60,618 nt of DNA from Planctomycetota bacterium. GTDB taxonomy: Bacteria; Planctomycetota; Phycisphaerae; Phycisphaerales; Phycisphaeraceae. The notes beneath the pieces are model-generated. The model had not been told where the DNA came from. It did no database searches and saw only the letters and a program-made list of their open reading frames with translations. Below, piece by piece: positions 43,090 to 51,371 of the stretch. The stretch covers positions 1 to 60,618 of the forward strand of contig JAPLMQ010000306.1 in NCBI GenBank assembly GCA_026386955.1, in the 5' to 3' direction. A program made the translations under genes and the position numbers. Position 1 is the stretch's first letter; the number at the start of each line of letters is the position of its first letter.

Positions 43090-44118
43090 TCAGGCCTTGG
43101 CCTTCTGCTGCATGACCTTGATGTTGAAATATTTCGGGTCGGAGAGCGAGTTGGGCAGCAGCCCGGCGCGGAAGGCCTTCACCAAGTCGCGCACGGCGTC
43201 CTCGATGGTGAACTTCGTCGTGTAGCCCAGCTCGCGGCGGATCAGGTCGGAGTTGATGTGGTAGGAGCGCAGGTCGTTCGTGCTGCTGGTGACGATCTCG
43301 ATCGGGGCCCGCGCCGGCATCTCCTTCTCGACGACCTCCTTCACGATCCTCGCAATGTCGGCCACGCTGTGGTTCTGGAACCCCGCGTTGAAGGTGCGCC
43401 CGGCGATCCTCTCCGCGGGCAGCTCCAGCAGCAGCCGGTAGCACTCGGCCATGTCCTGGATGTGGATGTTGGGACGCAGCTGCGACCCGCCGAAGACCGT
43501 GATCTTCCCGTTGTTCACCGCGAGGTTGGTGAGGATGTTCACCGTCAGGTCGAGCCGCTGGCGGGGCGAGTGGCCGCAGACCGTCGCGGGGCGGAGCACC
43601 ATCGTGGTGAACGTCGGCGACTGGCGGGCGAGGAGGATCGGCTCGCACATCGCCTTGAACTTGCTGTAGTCGGTCAGCGGCTTGAGCGGGTGGCTCTCGT
43701 CGACGTTGGGGATCTCGCTGACGCCGTAGACGCTCGAGCTGGAGGCGTAGATGAAGCGCTTCACGCCGGCCTTCTTGGCGATGTCGACCATCGGCTCGAA
43801 GGAGTCGAAGTTGATCGATTTGCCCAGGGTCGGGTCGAGCTCGAAGCTCGGGTCGTTGGAGATGCAGGCCAGGTGGATCACCGCGTCGACGCCGGGCATC
43901 GCCCGCTTGAGGACTTCTGCGTCGCGGATGTCGCCGGGGATGAGGGTCAGGTTCGGGTGGTTCTTGACCGGGTCGAGCACCTCCTGCCCGAAGTAGAAGA
44001 GGTCGACGACCTTGACCTTGAAGCCCTTGCTGAGCAGGTGGGGCGTGAGGACCGCGCCGACGTAGCCGCCGCCGCCGGTGATCAGGACGGTTTTGATCGG
44101 GGACGGGCTCGACATCAT
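43090..44118 (-). CDS. NAD-dependent epimerase/dehydratase
   Basis: 342 aa, extended SDR. TGGGGYVGAVL, ASSSSVYG and YSKFKAMCE (Tyr-x3-Lys). The C-terminal half has the NIHIQDMAECYRLLL and FNAGFQNHSV motifs common in GalE/WcaG-type enzymes. ATGATG at 44118/44115 overlaps the isomerase stop, so the genes are coupled. Probably 3,5- or 4-epimerises an activated sugar. Confidence 0.9.
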   Translation of the reverse strand: MMSSPSPIKTVLITGGGGYVGAVLTPHLLSKGFKVKVVDLFYFGQEVLDPVKNHPNLTLIPGDIRDAEVLKRAMPGVDAVIHLACISNDPSFELDPTLGKSINFDSFEPMVDIAKKAGVKRFIYASSSSVYGVSEIPNVDESHPLKPLTDYSKFKAMCEPILLARQSPTFTTMVLRPATVCGHSPRQRLDLTVNILTNLAVNNGKITVFGGSQLRPNIHIQDMAECYRLLLELPAERIAGRTFNAGFQNHSVADIARIVKEVVEKEMPARAPIEIVTSSTNDLRSYHINSDLIRRELGYTTKFTIEDAVRDLVKAFRAGLLPNSLSDPKYFNIKVMQQKAKA

Positions 44119-44744
44119 TTCTTTTCCGAGGGGGCGGGGGATGCGGGAGCCGGATTGCCGGAAGCGGCGGCCATGGCGACGTCGACGACGCGGTCGATCA
44201 CGAAGTGGATGAGCGCCTCGTGGGAGACCTCGACCTCGCCATAGTGGCTGGAGGCGACGTAGAAGTTCAGGTCGCCCTGGGCGCGGAGCGGGTTGTCGGG
44301 GGCGAAGCCCGAGAAGGTGATGGTGGTGCAGCCGCGGTAGGCCAAGGCGCGGATCGGGCGGTGGATGTTCTCCGACTTGCCCGAGCTGCTGATGGCGACC
44401 AGCACATCGCCCTTCGCGCCCCAGAAGCCCACGAGGCGCTCGAAGGCGGTGGCGTAGCCGTGGTCGTTGGCCAGCGCGGTGAGGACCGGGGCGTTGTTGA
44501 AGGCCATCGCCCGGACCTTGCCGCGGTTGCACAGGTCGAGTTCGAGGTGGCCGGCGATCGCCGCCGAGCCGCCGTTGCCGACGATCAGCACCTTCGCGCC
44601 GGAGGCCTTGGTCTCGAGGATCAGCCGCACGGCGCGATCAGCGCCGTCGTCGAGCGGGATCGCCTGCCCGCCCCGCCCGGTGACGGCGGTGCCCGCGAGC
44701 AGTTCGCCCAGGCGGCGGAAATGGCTGGTGGCTTTGAGGGTCAC
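44115..44744 (-). CDS. SIS-domain sugar isomerase, GmhA (sedoheptulose-7-phosphate isomerase)-like
   Basis: 209 aa. VGNGGSAAIAGHLELDL is the phosphosugar-binding SIS motif of GmhA; ISSSGKSENI is the second Ser-rich loop; the C-terminal His (ALIHFVIDRVV) is where GmhA has its zinc ligand. The GTG start has AGGAG 7 nt upstream. Next to an HldE-like gene, which strongly suggests the product is a heptose-phosphate-like intermediate. Confidence 0.88.
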   Translation of the reverse strand: MTLKATSHFRRLGELLAGTAVTGRGGQAIPLDDGADRAVRLILETKASGAKVLIVGNGGSAAIAGHLELDLCNRGKVRAMAFNNAPVLTALANDHGYATAFERLVGFWGAKGDVLVAISSSGKSENIHRPIRALAYRGCTTITFSGFAPDNPLRAQGDLNFYVASSHYGEVEVSHEALIHFVIDRVVDVAMAAASGNPAPASPAPSEKK

Positions 44745-44828
44745 GGCCGCACTCCTACACCCCGCACACAGAGACGTTCCCCAAGCTCCCCTGCACAGTC
44801 CGGGGGAGAGATCAACAACGACATCCTC

Positions 44829-46487
44829 TTATTTCATCAGCACTTCGAGATGCTTGAGCATCGAGGACCGTTCAATATAGCGGCGGTGTCCGACGGTGGC
44901 AACCGCTTCGGCCCCGGCGACGTTGCCGATGAATCCCATGATCTCCAGCGGCGCGCCCTGCACCGCGCAGAGCGACGTGAGCGCCAAGGCCGTGTCGCCC
45001 GCGCCCACGCGGTCGACCACCTTGGTCGCCAGCGCGGGCACGTCGACGAACCCCTCCTCGGGCGACCAGCCCGTGCAGCCCGCCTTCCCGCGCGTCACCA
45101 TCACGCGCGGGCACGACAGGTTCTTCGCCACGTTCAGCATGATCGGCCTCAGGTCGCCGCGGCGGTTCCGGCTCTCGATGCGGATCTCCGACTCCGCCAG
45201 CGAGATGTAGTCCGCCCGCGGGTACTCCGAGATCGTGTGGTAGCCCAGGTTGCCCGCGTTGGCCTGCGTGTTGACCGCCAGGAACTTCGCGTGCTTGCAG
45301 AGGATCTCGCGCGTCTTGGCGGTGAGCATCTCGTGCCCGAAGTCGGCGACGATCACCAAGTCGTACTGCGGGACCTCCTTCGCCAGCAGCGCGCACAGCC
45401 GCTCCTCGTCCCCCGCGTCGAGCTTGCTGTCGTTGATGTCGTAGACCTCGAGCAGCTTCGTGAAGGTGTATTGGTCGATCACGCGGCGCTTCACCAGCGT
45501 GGGCGAGTCCTTGCGGTAGAGGAACTTGGTCTCGATGTGGTCGTTGAGTTTCGAGCGGACGAAATCCTCCCGGCTGTCGCGGTCGCCCAGGAGCGAGATC
45601 AGCGTCACCTTGTCGACGAAGCTCGCGACGTGGTTCGCCACCGCGAGGATGCCGCCGGCGAAGACCTCGGTGTTGAGCGCCTTCACCACCAGCGTCGGCT
45701 CCTTGGAGCTCTTGCCGATCGCCTCGCCGTACTGGTACTCGTCGATGATCGTCTCGCCGATGATCAGGACCTTGAGCTTCTGCGCGTTCTTGAGGTAGGA
45801 CGTCACTTGCTCGGGCGTCCGCCGGGCGATGAAGCCGTCGAGGTACCGGCGGACGTCGTCGGAGAGCGTCGACATGTGCCGGTTGAGCAGCGTCGAGGAG
45901 CTGAAGGTGATGTCGTCGGTGAAGACAAGCTTCCCGCCGACGGAGTTGATGGCCGCCTCCTCGAGGGCGATCCCGCCGGTGACGTCCTTGGTCGGGTCGC
46001 GGTAGTCGGAGCCCTTCACGTAGAGGCTCGGCTTGAGGAGCTTGAGCGTCTCGATGGCGTTGGGCCAGCGGTTGACGGCGACGAGGTCGACGACGTTGAG
46101 CGAGGCGATGGCCTCGGCCCGCAGCGCCTCGGGGAAGGCGGGGCGGTTCGGCCCCTTGTTGACGTACTGGTCCTGCGTGAGCGTGACGACCAGCACGTCG
46201 CCCAGCCGGCGGGCGTTCTCGAAGTGGCGGATGTGCCCGATGTGGAGCAGGTCGAAGACGCCGTGGCAGTGGACGACGGTCTTGCCCTGGGCCTTGAGCT
46301 TCGCGATGACCGCCGCGAGCTCCTCGAGCGTGTGGACCTTCGCGTGCCGGGCGAGGGGCGGTGAGTCGGCGGCCCTGCCCGCCGCCTTGGGAGCCGCTTT
46401 GGAGCCCGCGTGGAGGGGCTTCTTGCTCTTCGTGGCGGCGTCCTGCTTGGCGCTCTTCTTGCCGCTCTTGTTGTCGGGCTTGCTCAT
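44829..46487 (-). CDS. HldE/RfaE-like bifunctional enzyme with reversed domain order
   Basis: 552 aa. A basic, low-complexity start (1-50) is followed by a nucleotidyltransferase domain with CHGVFDLLHIGHIRH (HIGH at 82-85) at about 70-215, then a PfkB-type sugar kinase from about 235, ending with VGAGDTALALTSL near 505. In E. coli HldE the kinase comes first. It would phosphorylate C1 of a heptose phosphate and load it onto a nucleotide. ATG 46487 has GGAAG 6 nt upstream. Nucleotide not determinable. Confidence 0.87.
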   Translation of the reverse strand: MSKPDNKSGKKSAKQDAATKSKKPLHAGSKAAPKAAGRAADSPPLARHAKVHTLEELAAVIAKLKAQGKTVVHCHGVFDLLHIGHIRHFENARRLGDVLVVTLTQDQYVNKGPNRPAFPEALRAEAIASLNVVDLVAVNRWPNAIETLKLLKPSLYVKGSDYRDPTKDVTGGIALEEAAINSVGGKLVFTDDITFSSSTLLNRHMSTLSDDVRRYLDGFIARRTPEQVTSYLKNAQKLKVLIIGETIIDEYQYGEAIGKSSKEPTLVVKALNTEVFAGGILAVANHVASFVDKVTLISLLGDRDSREDFVRSKLNDHIETKFLYRKDSPTLVKRRVIDQYTFTKLLEVYDINDSKLDAGDEERLCALLAKEVPQYDLVIVADFGHEMLTAKTREILCKHAKFLAVNTQANAGNLGYHTISEYPRADYISLAESEIRIESRNRRGDLRPIMLNVAKNLSCPRVMVTRGKAGCTGWSPEEGFVDVPALATKVVDRVGAGDTALALTSLCAVQGAPLEIMGFIGNVAGAEAVATVGHRRYIERSSMLKHLEVLMK

Positions 46488-46566
46488 GAGATGCTTCCGC
46501 GGAGACATGAGGGGAGCGGCTCCCCGGGAATGGATACGTCCCCGGGGGCGTGCGGGTTCGCGTCGT

Positions 46567-47568
46567 TCACGCCTTGAGGTACTTGAACCAGTCCTTCGTC
46601 GCCTCGCCGATCGAGGCCGGGTCCCAGACCGGGGCGTCGCGCCAGAGCTCGATGTGCTTGAGCATCTCGGCGACGCCCTTCTCCAAATTCACGCGCGGCT
46701 GCCAGCCCAGGAGCGACTTGATCTTGCCCGTGTCGGCGAAGGTGCAGTCGGGCTCGCCCGGGCGCTTGGGCACGTAGGTCACCGGCCCGCCCAGCAGCTC
46801 CACCAGGCGGTTGATGCTGTAGGTGTTGCCCGAGCCGACGTTCATGTACTGCCCGACGACCTCCGACTCCGCCGCCTTGACGAAGGCGTCGGCGACGTCG
46901 GTGACGAAGGTGAAGTCGCGCGTCTGCTTGCCGTCGCCCACGACGGTGTAGGGCTTGTTGGCCAGCTTCTGGGCGAGAAAGACGCCGAAGACCGCGCCGT
47001 ACGCGCCGGTGGTGCGCGAGCGCGGGCCGTAGACGTTGAACAGCCGCAGGCTCAGGGCCGGCAGCTTGTAGACCTGGGCCCAGTGCATCACGTACTGCTC
47101 GCCCACGAACTTGGTGAGGGCGTAGGGGTACTGCGGCCGGGCGGGCTCGGTCTCGGGCGTGGGCGTCACGGTCGGGATGCCGTAGCACGACGACGACGCG
47201 GCGTAGACCAGCCGCTTCACGCCCCCCGCCCGCGCCGCCTCGAGCACGCTGAAGGTGCCGTCGACGTTGGCGTGGTGGTACGCGGCCGGAAGCTGGATCG
47301 AGGGCACGATGTCGGCCAAGCCCGCGAGGTGGAAGACCCAATCCACGCCCTGCATCAGCGGCGTGAGCTCGGGCAAGTTCGCGATGTCGAGCTTGTGGAA
47401 GGTCAGTCCCGCCGGCGGGGGATTGCCCAAGTGGGCCAGGTTCTGCAGCCGCCCGGAGGCGAGGTTGTCGACGACGCGGACGGCGTGTCCGTCGGCGAGG
47501 AGGCGCGTCACCAGATGGCTGCCGATGAAACCGGCGCCGCCCGTCACTAGGCAAGTTCGTTTGGCCAT
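46567..47568 (-). CDS. NAD-dependent epimerase (GalE/WbpP-like)
   Basis: 333 aa, extended SDR. VTGGAGFIGSHLV, AASSSCYG and YPYALTKFVGE (Tyr-x3-Lys), then RDFTFVTDVADAFVKA, the UDP-sugar epimerase signature. First gene of the minus-strand cluster as read here. It likely 4-epimerises a UDP-hexose/HexNAc or heptose derivative. Weak ribosome site before ATG. Confidence 0.9.
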   Translation of the reverse strand: MAKRTCLVTGGAGFIGSHLVTRLLADGHAVRVVDNLASGRLQNLAHLGNPPPAGLTFHKLDIANLPELTPLMQGVDWVFHLAGLADIVPSIQLPAAYHHANVDGTFSVLEAARAGGVKRLVYAASSSCYGIPTVTPTPETEPARPQYPYALTKFVGEQYVMHWAQVYKLPALSLRLFNVYGPRSRTTGAYGAVFGVFLAQKLANKPYTVVGDGKQTRDFTFVTDVADAFVKAAESEVVGQYMNVGSGNTYSINRLVELLGGPVTYVPKRPGEPDCTFADTGKIKSLLGWQPRVNLEKGVAEMLKHIELWRDAPVWDPASIGEATKDWFKYLKA

Positions 47569-47686
47569 GGCGTCTGATCGTTGATCTATGAATGAAACGA
47601 ATGAAACCGTGAATTGTGGACCGACGCTCGACCCCGAAGCGCCTTCAAATCGCACGCGCCCCGGGAACGGGCCGACAGGTCGAGGA

Positions 47687-47695
47687 ACTATACCA
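47687..47695 (-). promoter_or_regulatory. candidate extended -10 of the minus-strand cluster
   Basis: Minus strand TGGTATAGT (extended -10, TATAGT 5/6) about 120 nt before the 47568 start, overlapping the end of the rhombosortase gene. No -35 seen. Confidence 0.3.
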
Positions 47696-48338
47696 ATGCC
47701 CCGCGGAGAGGTACAGCATGCCGCGGTTCGGGCCATCCGCCTGCCGCGAGGCCGACGACGATGCCCGCGGCGTGGACCAGCGGGAGGGGCGTGAAGCCCG
47801 CGGCGGCGTGGTCGACGAAGAGCGTCGCGCCCGTCGCGATCTCGTAGGCCGTCTTGGCGACGATGCCCAGCAGCATCGCCAGGCCCAGGGCACGAGGGAG
47901 GCGGGCGCTGTCCTCCGCGCCGCCGCGCACGAGGGTCGCCACCAACAGCGCGAAGAGGGCGGAGTCGATGTCGGAGAGGCCGCGGTAGGTCGCGATCTCC
48001 GGGAGCCAAGCGCGGATCAGCAGCGGTGAGACGATGGCGGTCGCCATGACGCAGCAGGCGATGCGCAGCGCCGTGCGCCACGACGGCCGCGGGCCTGCGA
48101 CGACCCAGCAGGCGCCCGCCATCGCGGCCCCGGCCAGCGTGTCCCACGCGAAATGCGACGTGCCCCAATGGACCCAGTGGCAGGTGATGACCCGCCACCA
48201 TTCGCCTCCCCACGCCGCGTTCGTCATCGCGTCGCGTTCCCACTGCAGGGCCGGGCCTGAGCCGGGGATGAGTTGGAAGAGGATCGCGGGAAGGGCGATG
48301 AAAACCGCGGCAAGGAGTGCTCCGTGTGATCGCTTCAT
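47688..48338 (-). CDS. rrtA: rhombosortase
   Basis: 216 aa, rhomboid-like intramembrane serine protease. HWVHWGTSHFAWD at 54-66, YRGLSDIDSALF at 118-129 with the probable nucleophile Ser122, and LVHAAG with the catalytic-type His189, in the rhombosortase arrangement. The usual Gly after the Ser is Asp here (GLSD). AGGAGG lies 6 nt before ATG. Rhombosortases cut GlyGly-CTERM tails; a candidate substrate is the VIT/VWA protein encoded 550 nt upstream on the same strand. Confidence 0.87.
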   Translation of the reverse strand: MKRSHGALLAAVFIALPAILFQLIPGSGPALQWERDAMTNAAWGGEWWRVITCHWVHWGTSHFAWDTLAGAAMAGACWVVAGPRPSWRTALRIACCVMATAIVSPLLIRAWLPEIATYRGLSDIDSALFALLVATLVRGGAEDSARLPRALGLAMLLGIVAKTAYEIATGATLFVDHAAAGFTPLPLVHAAGIVVGLAAGGWPEPRHAVPLRGALV

Positions 48339-48414
48339 GGCTGACCTCCTGCAGGCGGTTCGATCGACTAGGGATTCGTGAATGGCGATGAATGCTCCCG
48401 GCCGCGACGCGGCG

Positions 48415-48762
48415 TCACTTCTCCGGAGCATCTCGCTTCATATAAAGGATCCAATCAGCACCGCGGGCTTCAGCCAATCGCTCGGGGTGCTTCACCTGCG
48501 AATATCCGTCGGCCCTGGCGAAGGAGAAATACCACCAGAAATCCTTGGGCAATGAGAGAGTCACTTCGCCCTCGGCGTTGGTCACGCCTTTGTCGCCCGC
48601 GGGCCAGAAGGGGTGGATCGGAGCCCAGGGCTGCAACCAGACCTTCGCATCGCAAACCGGTTGAAAATGGTCGACGTCAACCACGCGGCAAAGAATTGCT
48701 TCGCGCGCACCCTGACAGCCTCCCAAGCAAATCAAGCAGACGACGATCAAGACATTTTTCAT
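48415..48762 (-). CDS. small lipoprotein
   Basis: 115 aa. Signal peptide with lipobox LGGC at 16-19 (MKNVLIVVCLICLGGC). The mature part has paired Trp residues and a beta-rich Ig-like pattern (carboxypeptidase regulatory-like: AKVWLQPW ... GVTNAEGEVTLSLP). Lower GC than neighbours. Begins 58 nt after the VIT/VWA terminator and is probably transcribed with the rhombosortase. Function unknown. Confidence 0.75.
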   Translation of the reverse strand: MKNVLIVVCLICLGGCQGAREAILCRVVDVDHFQPVCDAKVWLQPWAPIHPFWPAGDKGVTNAEGEVTLSLPKDFWWYFSFARADGYSQVKHPERLAEARGADWILYMKRDAPEK

Positions 48763-48819
48763 GGATTTCTCGCACGCAAACCTTGTCATGATGAACCGGA
48801 ATCTCGCATTCCGATCCAG

Positions 48820-48852
48820 AAAAACGGCGACACGCCGTTGGGCGCGTCGCCG
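48820..48852 (-). terminator. strong Rho-independent terminator of the VIT/VWA gene
   Basis: Minus strand: CGGCGACGCGCC, loop CAAC, GGCGTGTCGCCG (12 bp, one G.T), then TTTTT. It separates the VIT/VWA gene from the lipoprotein and rhombosortase genes. Confidence 0.88.
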
Positions 48853-48891
48853 CGGATCAACCCTCGGAAGGGCTCTGACTCAGATCCAGAC

Positions 48892-51153
48892 TCACGCCGC
48901 GGTGCGACGGCGCTTCGCCGCGAGGACCGAGGCCGCGAGCGCCACCGCCCCGGCCGCGGTGAACGGATCCAGCGCTCCGCCGCCCCCGCCCCCGAAGTTG
49001 GGCAGGTCCCAATTCCGCCCGTTGGGGTTCTGCGGCTGGGGCGCGGGCGGATTGCCCGCCGGAGCCGCCACCGGGGTCGGCTGGGCTGCGGAAGCCGGCG
49101 CATCGTTCTGGGCACTCACCACCGGCGCTGCCGAGGCGAGCGAGTTGGCCGGCACCGGACCGATGTTGGCCTGGGCCTTGGCCCGCAGCGCTTCGAGCTG
49201 CTGCTGGATCGCCGCCTGCTGGCCACGGTCACGGTCGAGCCGCAACGAGTTCTTGCGCTCGATGTTCCACCGGCGGTACTCCGCGTCGTTCTCCAGCACG
49301 ATGAACGACGTGTACTCGCTCGCGATCGAGTAGCCCTCGCCCAGGCGGACGATCTCCGCCGCCGCGCTCGGCCGGCTGCCCGAGGCGTCGGCCTCCTTGA
49401 GCAGCCGGTCCATCCGCCGCCACGCCCACATCCGCTCGATCTCGGTGTTGCCCGCCTCGCGCTCGGGCAGGTCGAGCGTCAACTCCTGGCTGAACGGCTT
49501 GCCGGCGATGTTCGCCCGCAGCGTCACCTTCGCCGGGCCGCTGCCCTGGTAGCGCCCGTACAGCCGCACGGGCGAGCCGTAGAAGAGGTCGGGCAGCTTG
49601 GCGGGCTCGAGGTCCGAGACGCGCGTCGCCCCGAAGTCGACCACCACGTCGCTCGCCACCGGGCGGGCGATCTTCCGGCGGAAGCTCTGGGCCAGCCGCT
49701 GCAGGTCGTCGCGGGCCGAGATGAATGCCGCGACGCCGCCGGTCTTCTGCGCGAGCTGCTCGAGCAGGGCCCGGTCGATGTCGTTGCCCACGCCGATGCA
49801 GAACGCCCGCGTGTTCGCCTTGCGCTGCCCCAGCGCCTCGAGCAGAGCCGCGTGGTCCCCCGGCTCGGTCAGCCCGTCGCTGAGGATCACCACGTTGAGC
49901 TGCCGCTCGCCCGTCGCGTAGGCGCAGCCCGCCTGCACTGCGGGCCGAAGCGCCGTCCCGCCCGCGGCATGCTGCTGCGCGATGAAGGCCGTCGCCTGGG
50001 CGCGGTTCTCAGGCGTCGCGTCGCTCAACTGCCGGAAGAGCGGCAGCGTCTGCACGTTGAAGGCCAGCACCTCGAAGCGGTCCTGGGGCGAGAGCGTCGC
50101 CAGCATCGACTCGACCGCCCGGGCCGAGAGCGGCAGCTTCCCGCCGTCGTTCATGCTGCCCGAGATGTCGACGATGAAGACGTAGTCGACCGGCTGCTCC
50201 TTGGCGGGGGCGTCCTGCCCGGTCATGAGGGTGAGGCAGAAGTAGCCGTCCTCGCCCGCCTGGCGCGAGGCGATCAAATCGAGCCCCGTCCGCGGGCGGG
50301 CCAGCTTGTAGGTCAGCACCACGTCGCGGTTGAGGTCTCCCTGGCGCGTCTCGAGGCTCGCCTGCCAGTAGCCTTCGCTGCGCTTGGCGATGGCGACCTC
50401 CTCCCCGTGGCTGGGGCTGGTCACCGAGCTGATCGGGACCTCCGACTTCGCGTCGACGTTCATGCTGAACTTGCCGCTCACGGTCGAGCTTGCCCGCGCG
50501 CTGGAGACGGTCTGCGTCGCCAGCGGGTAGACGTAGGTCGCCACGTCGTGGTCGACGTCGAGCTCCTGGTAATAGCTGACCTGCACTTTCTGCTCCGCCC
50601 CCGCGGGGATGGGGAAGACGCGCATCTCGAAGGTGCGGTAGTCCTTCTGCTCGAGCAGCCCGGGGTCCCTGCGGACGGCCTTGTAGGACTCGTAGATCTG
50701 CCGGGCCCGCTGCTTCTCGACGACCTCGCCGACCATCTCCTTGCCGTTGATCCACATGCTGAAGTTGGCGACCGAGGCACTGCGCGGCACGGGGAAGGTG
50801 TAGAGCGCCTCGACGACGCGCGACTCGGTGTTGCGGAAGACCTGGGTGACGTGCGTGACGGCGATCCCGTTGTTGATCACCACGCGAACGTCCTGCTCCT
50901 TGATCTCCAGTTGCCCGCCCAGCCCGCCGTCGGCGATGAGCAGTCCCGCCGCCTGGGCCCGCGCGGGGCAGAGGAGCGTGACGAGCAGGACGACGACGAC
51001 GGCGCAGGCGAGCCCCGCCGCCCGTCCCGGCCAATTCCACCACGGCGGGGCGTGGTCCCTCGTGGCGCGCCTCGCGCGTCCGTCTGCCTGCGGCGCCGCC
51101 GCGCCCAACGCCATCGCCGCTCCGATTGATTCCGCTGTGATCTGCCCTTGCAT
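48892..51153 (-). CDS. VIT/VWA domain protein with GlyGly-CTERM-like tail
   Basis: 753 aa. A membrane or signal segment lies at about 33-55 (AVVVVLLVTLLCPARAQA). The VIT domain (about 60-190) includes RVVINNGIAVTHVTQVFRN, and the VWA domain (about 300-460) has the MIDAS motif DISGSMN. The end is NFGGGGGGALDPFTAAG, a hydrophobic helix, then AAKRRRTAA: a Gly-rich, membrane, basic sorting tail. ATG 51153 has GGAG 8 nt upstream, behind a strong hairpin. Likely surface-anchored after rhombosortase cleavage; binding partner unknown. Confidence 0.9.
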   Translation of the reverse strand: MQGQITAESIGAAMALGAAAPQADGRARRATRDHAPPWWNWPGRAAGLACAVVVVLLVTLLCPARAQAAGLLIADGGLGGQLEIKEQDVRVVINNGIAVTHVTQVFRNTESRVVEALYTFPVPRSASVANFSMWINGKEMVGEVVEKQRARQIYESYKAVRRDPGLLEQKDYRTFEMRVFPIPAGAEQKVQVSYYQELDVDHDVATYVYPLATQTVSSARASSTVSGKFSMNVDAKSEVPISSVTSPSHGEEVAIAKRSEGYWQASLETRQGDLNRDVVLTYKLARPRTGLDLIASRQAGEDGYFCLTLMTGQDAPAKEQPVDYVFIVDISGSMNDGGKLPLSARAVESMLATLSPQDRFEVLAFNVQTLPLFRQLSDATPENRAQATAFIAQQHAAGGTALRPAVQAGCAYATGERQLNVVILSDGLTEPGDHAALLEALGQRKANTRAFCIGVGNDIDRALLEQLAQKTGGVAAFISARDDLQRLAQSFRRKIARPVASDVVVDFGATRVSDLEPAKLPDLFYGSPVRLYGRYQGSGPAKVTLRANIAGKPFSQELTLDLPEREAGNTEIERMWAWRRMDRLLKEADASGSRPSAAAEIVRLGEGYSIASEYTSFIVLENDAEYRRWNIERKNSLRLDRDRGQQAAIQQQLEALRAKAQANIGPVPANSLASAAPVVSAQNDAPASAAQPTPVAAPAGNPPAPQPQNPNGRNWDLPNFGGGGGGALDPFTAAGAVALAASVLAAKRRRTAA

Positions 51154-51168
51154 CGCCTTCACTCCGGT

Positions 51169-51203
51169 GGCGCTGGGCGGCCGAACTCGGCCGCCTCAGC
51201 GCC
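51169..51203 (-). promoter_or_regulatory. 16-bp hairpin next to the VIT/VWA ribosome site
   Basis: GGCGCTG-GGCGGCCGA, AC, TCGGCCGCC-T-CAGCGCC: 16 paired bases with one bulged T. On the minus-strand mRNA it ends about 4 nt before GGAG. Confidence 0.75.
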
Positions 51204-51231
51204 GCCTCTCCTTTGCGAAGGGCGTGCCGGG

Positions 51232-51263
51232 GATGTTCATGAGGCTGTTACTCATGCAACATC
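51232..51263. promoter_or_regulatory. 12-bp inverted repeat in the divergent region
   Basis: GATGTTCATGAG, 7-nt loop, CTCATG-C-AACATC: 12 matching bases with one bulge. Lies between the VIT/VWA gene and the AAA+ activator gene; possible operator or leader hairpin. Confidence 0.6.
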
Positions 51264-51324
51264 AACTGTTTGCAATGCGTGAGTCATCTCCCCGCGACAC
51301 GGCAGTGGCGGAGCTTTCAGGTCT

Positions 51325-51356
51325 TATGATGTACACTGATGTACGTTTTATGTACA
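51325..51356 (+). promoter_or_regulatory. TATGAT -10-like box with three phased TGTAC motifs
   Basis: TATGAT (5/6) at 51325-51330, then TGTACA at 51330, TGTACG at 51340 and TGTACA at 51351, spaced 10 and 11 bp, i.e. on one face of the helix. Just before the AAA+ activator gene; no sigma-54 GG-N10-GC promoter found. Confidence 0.5.
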
Positions 51357-51371
51357 CACTGAAGGACACCC

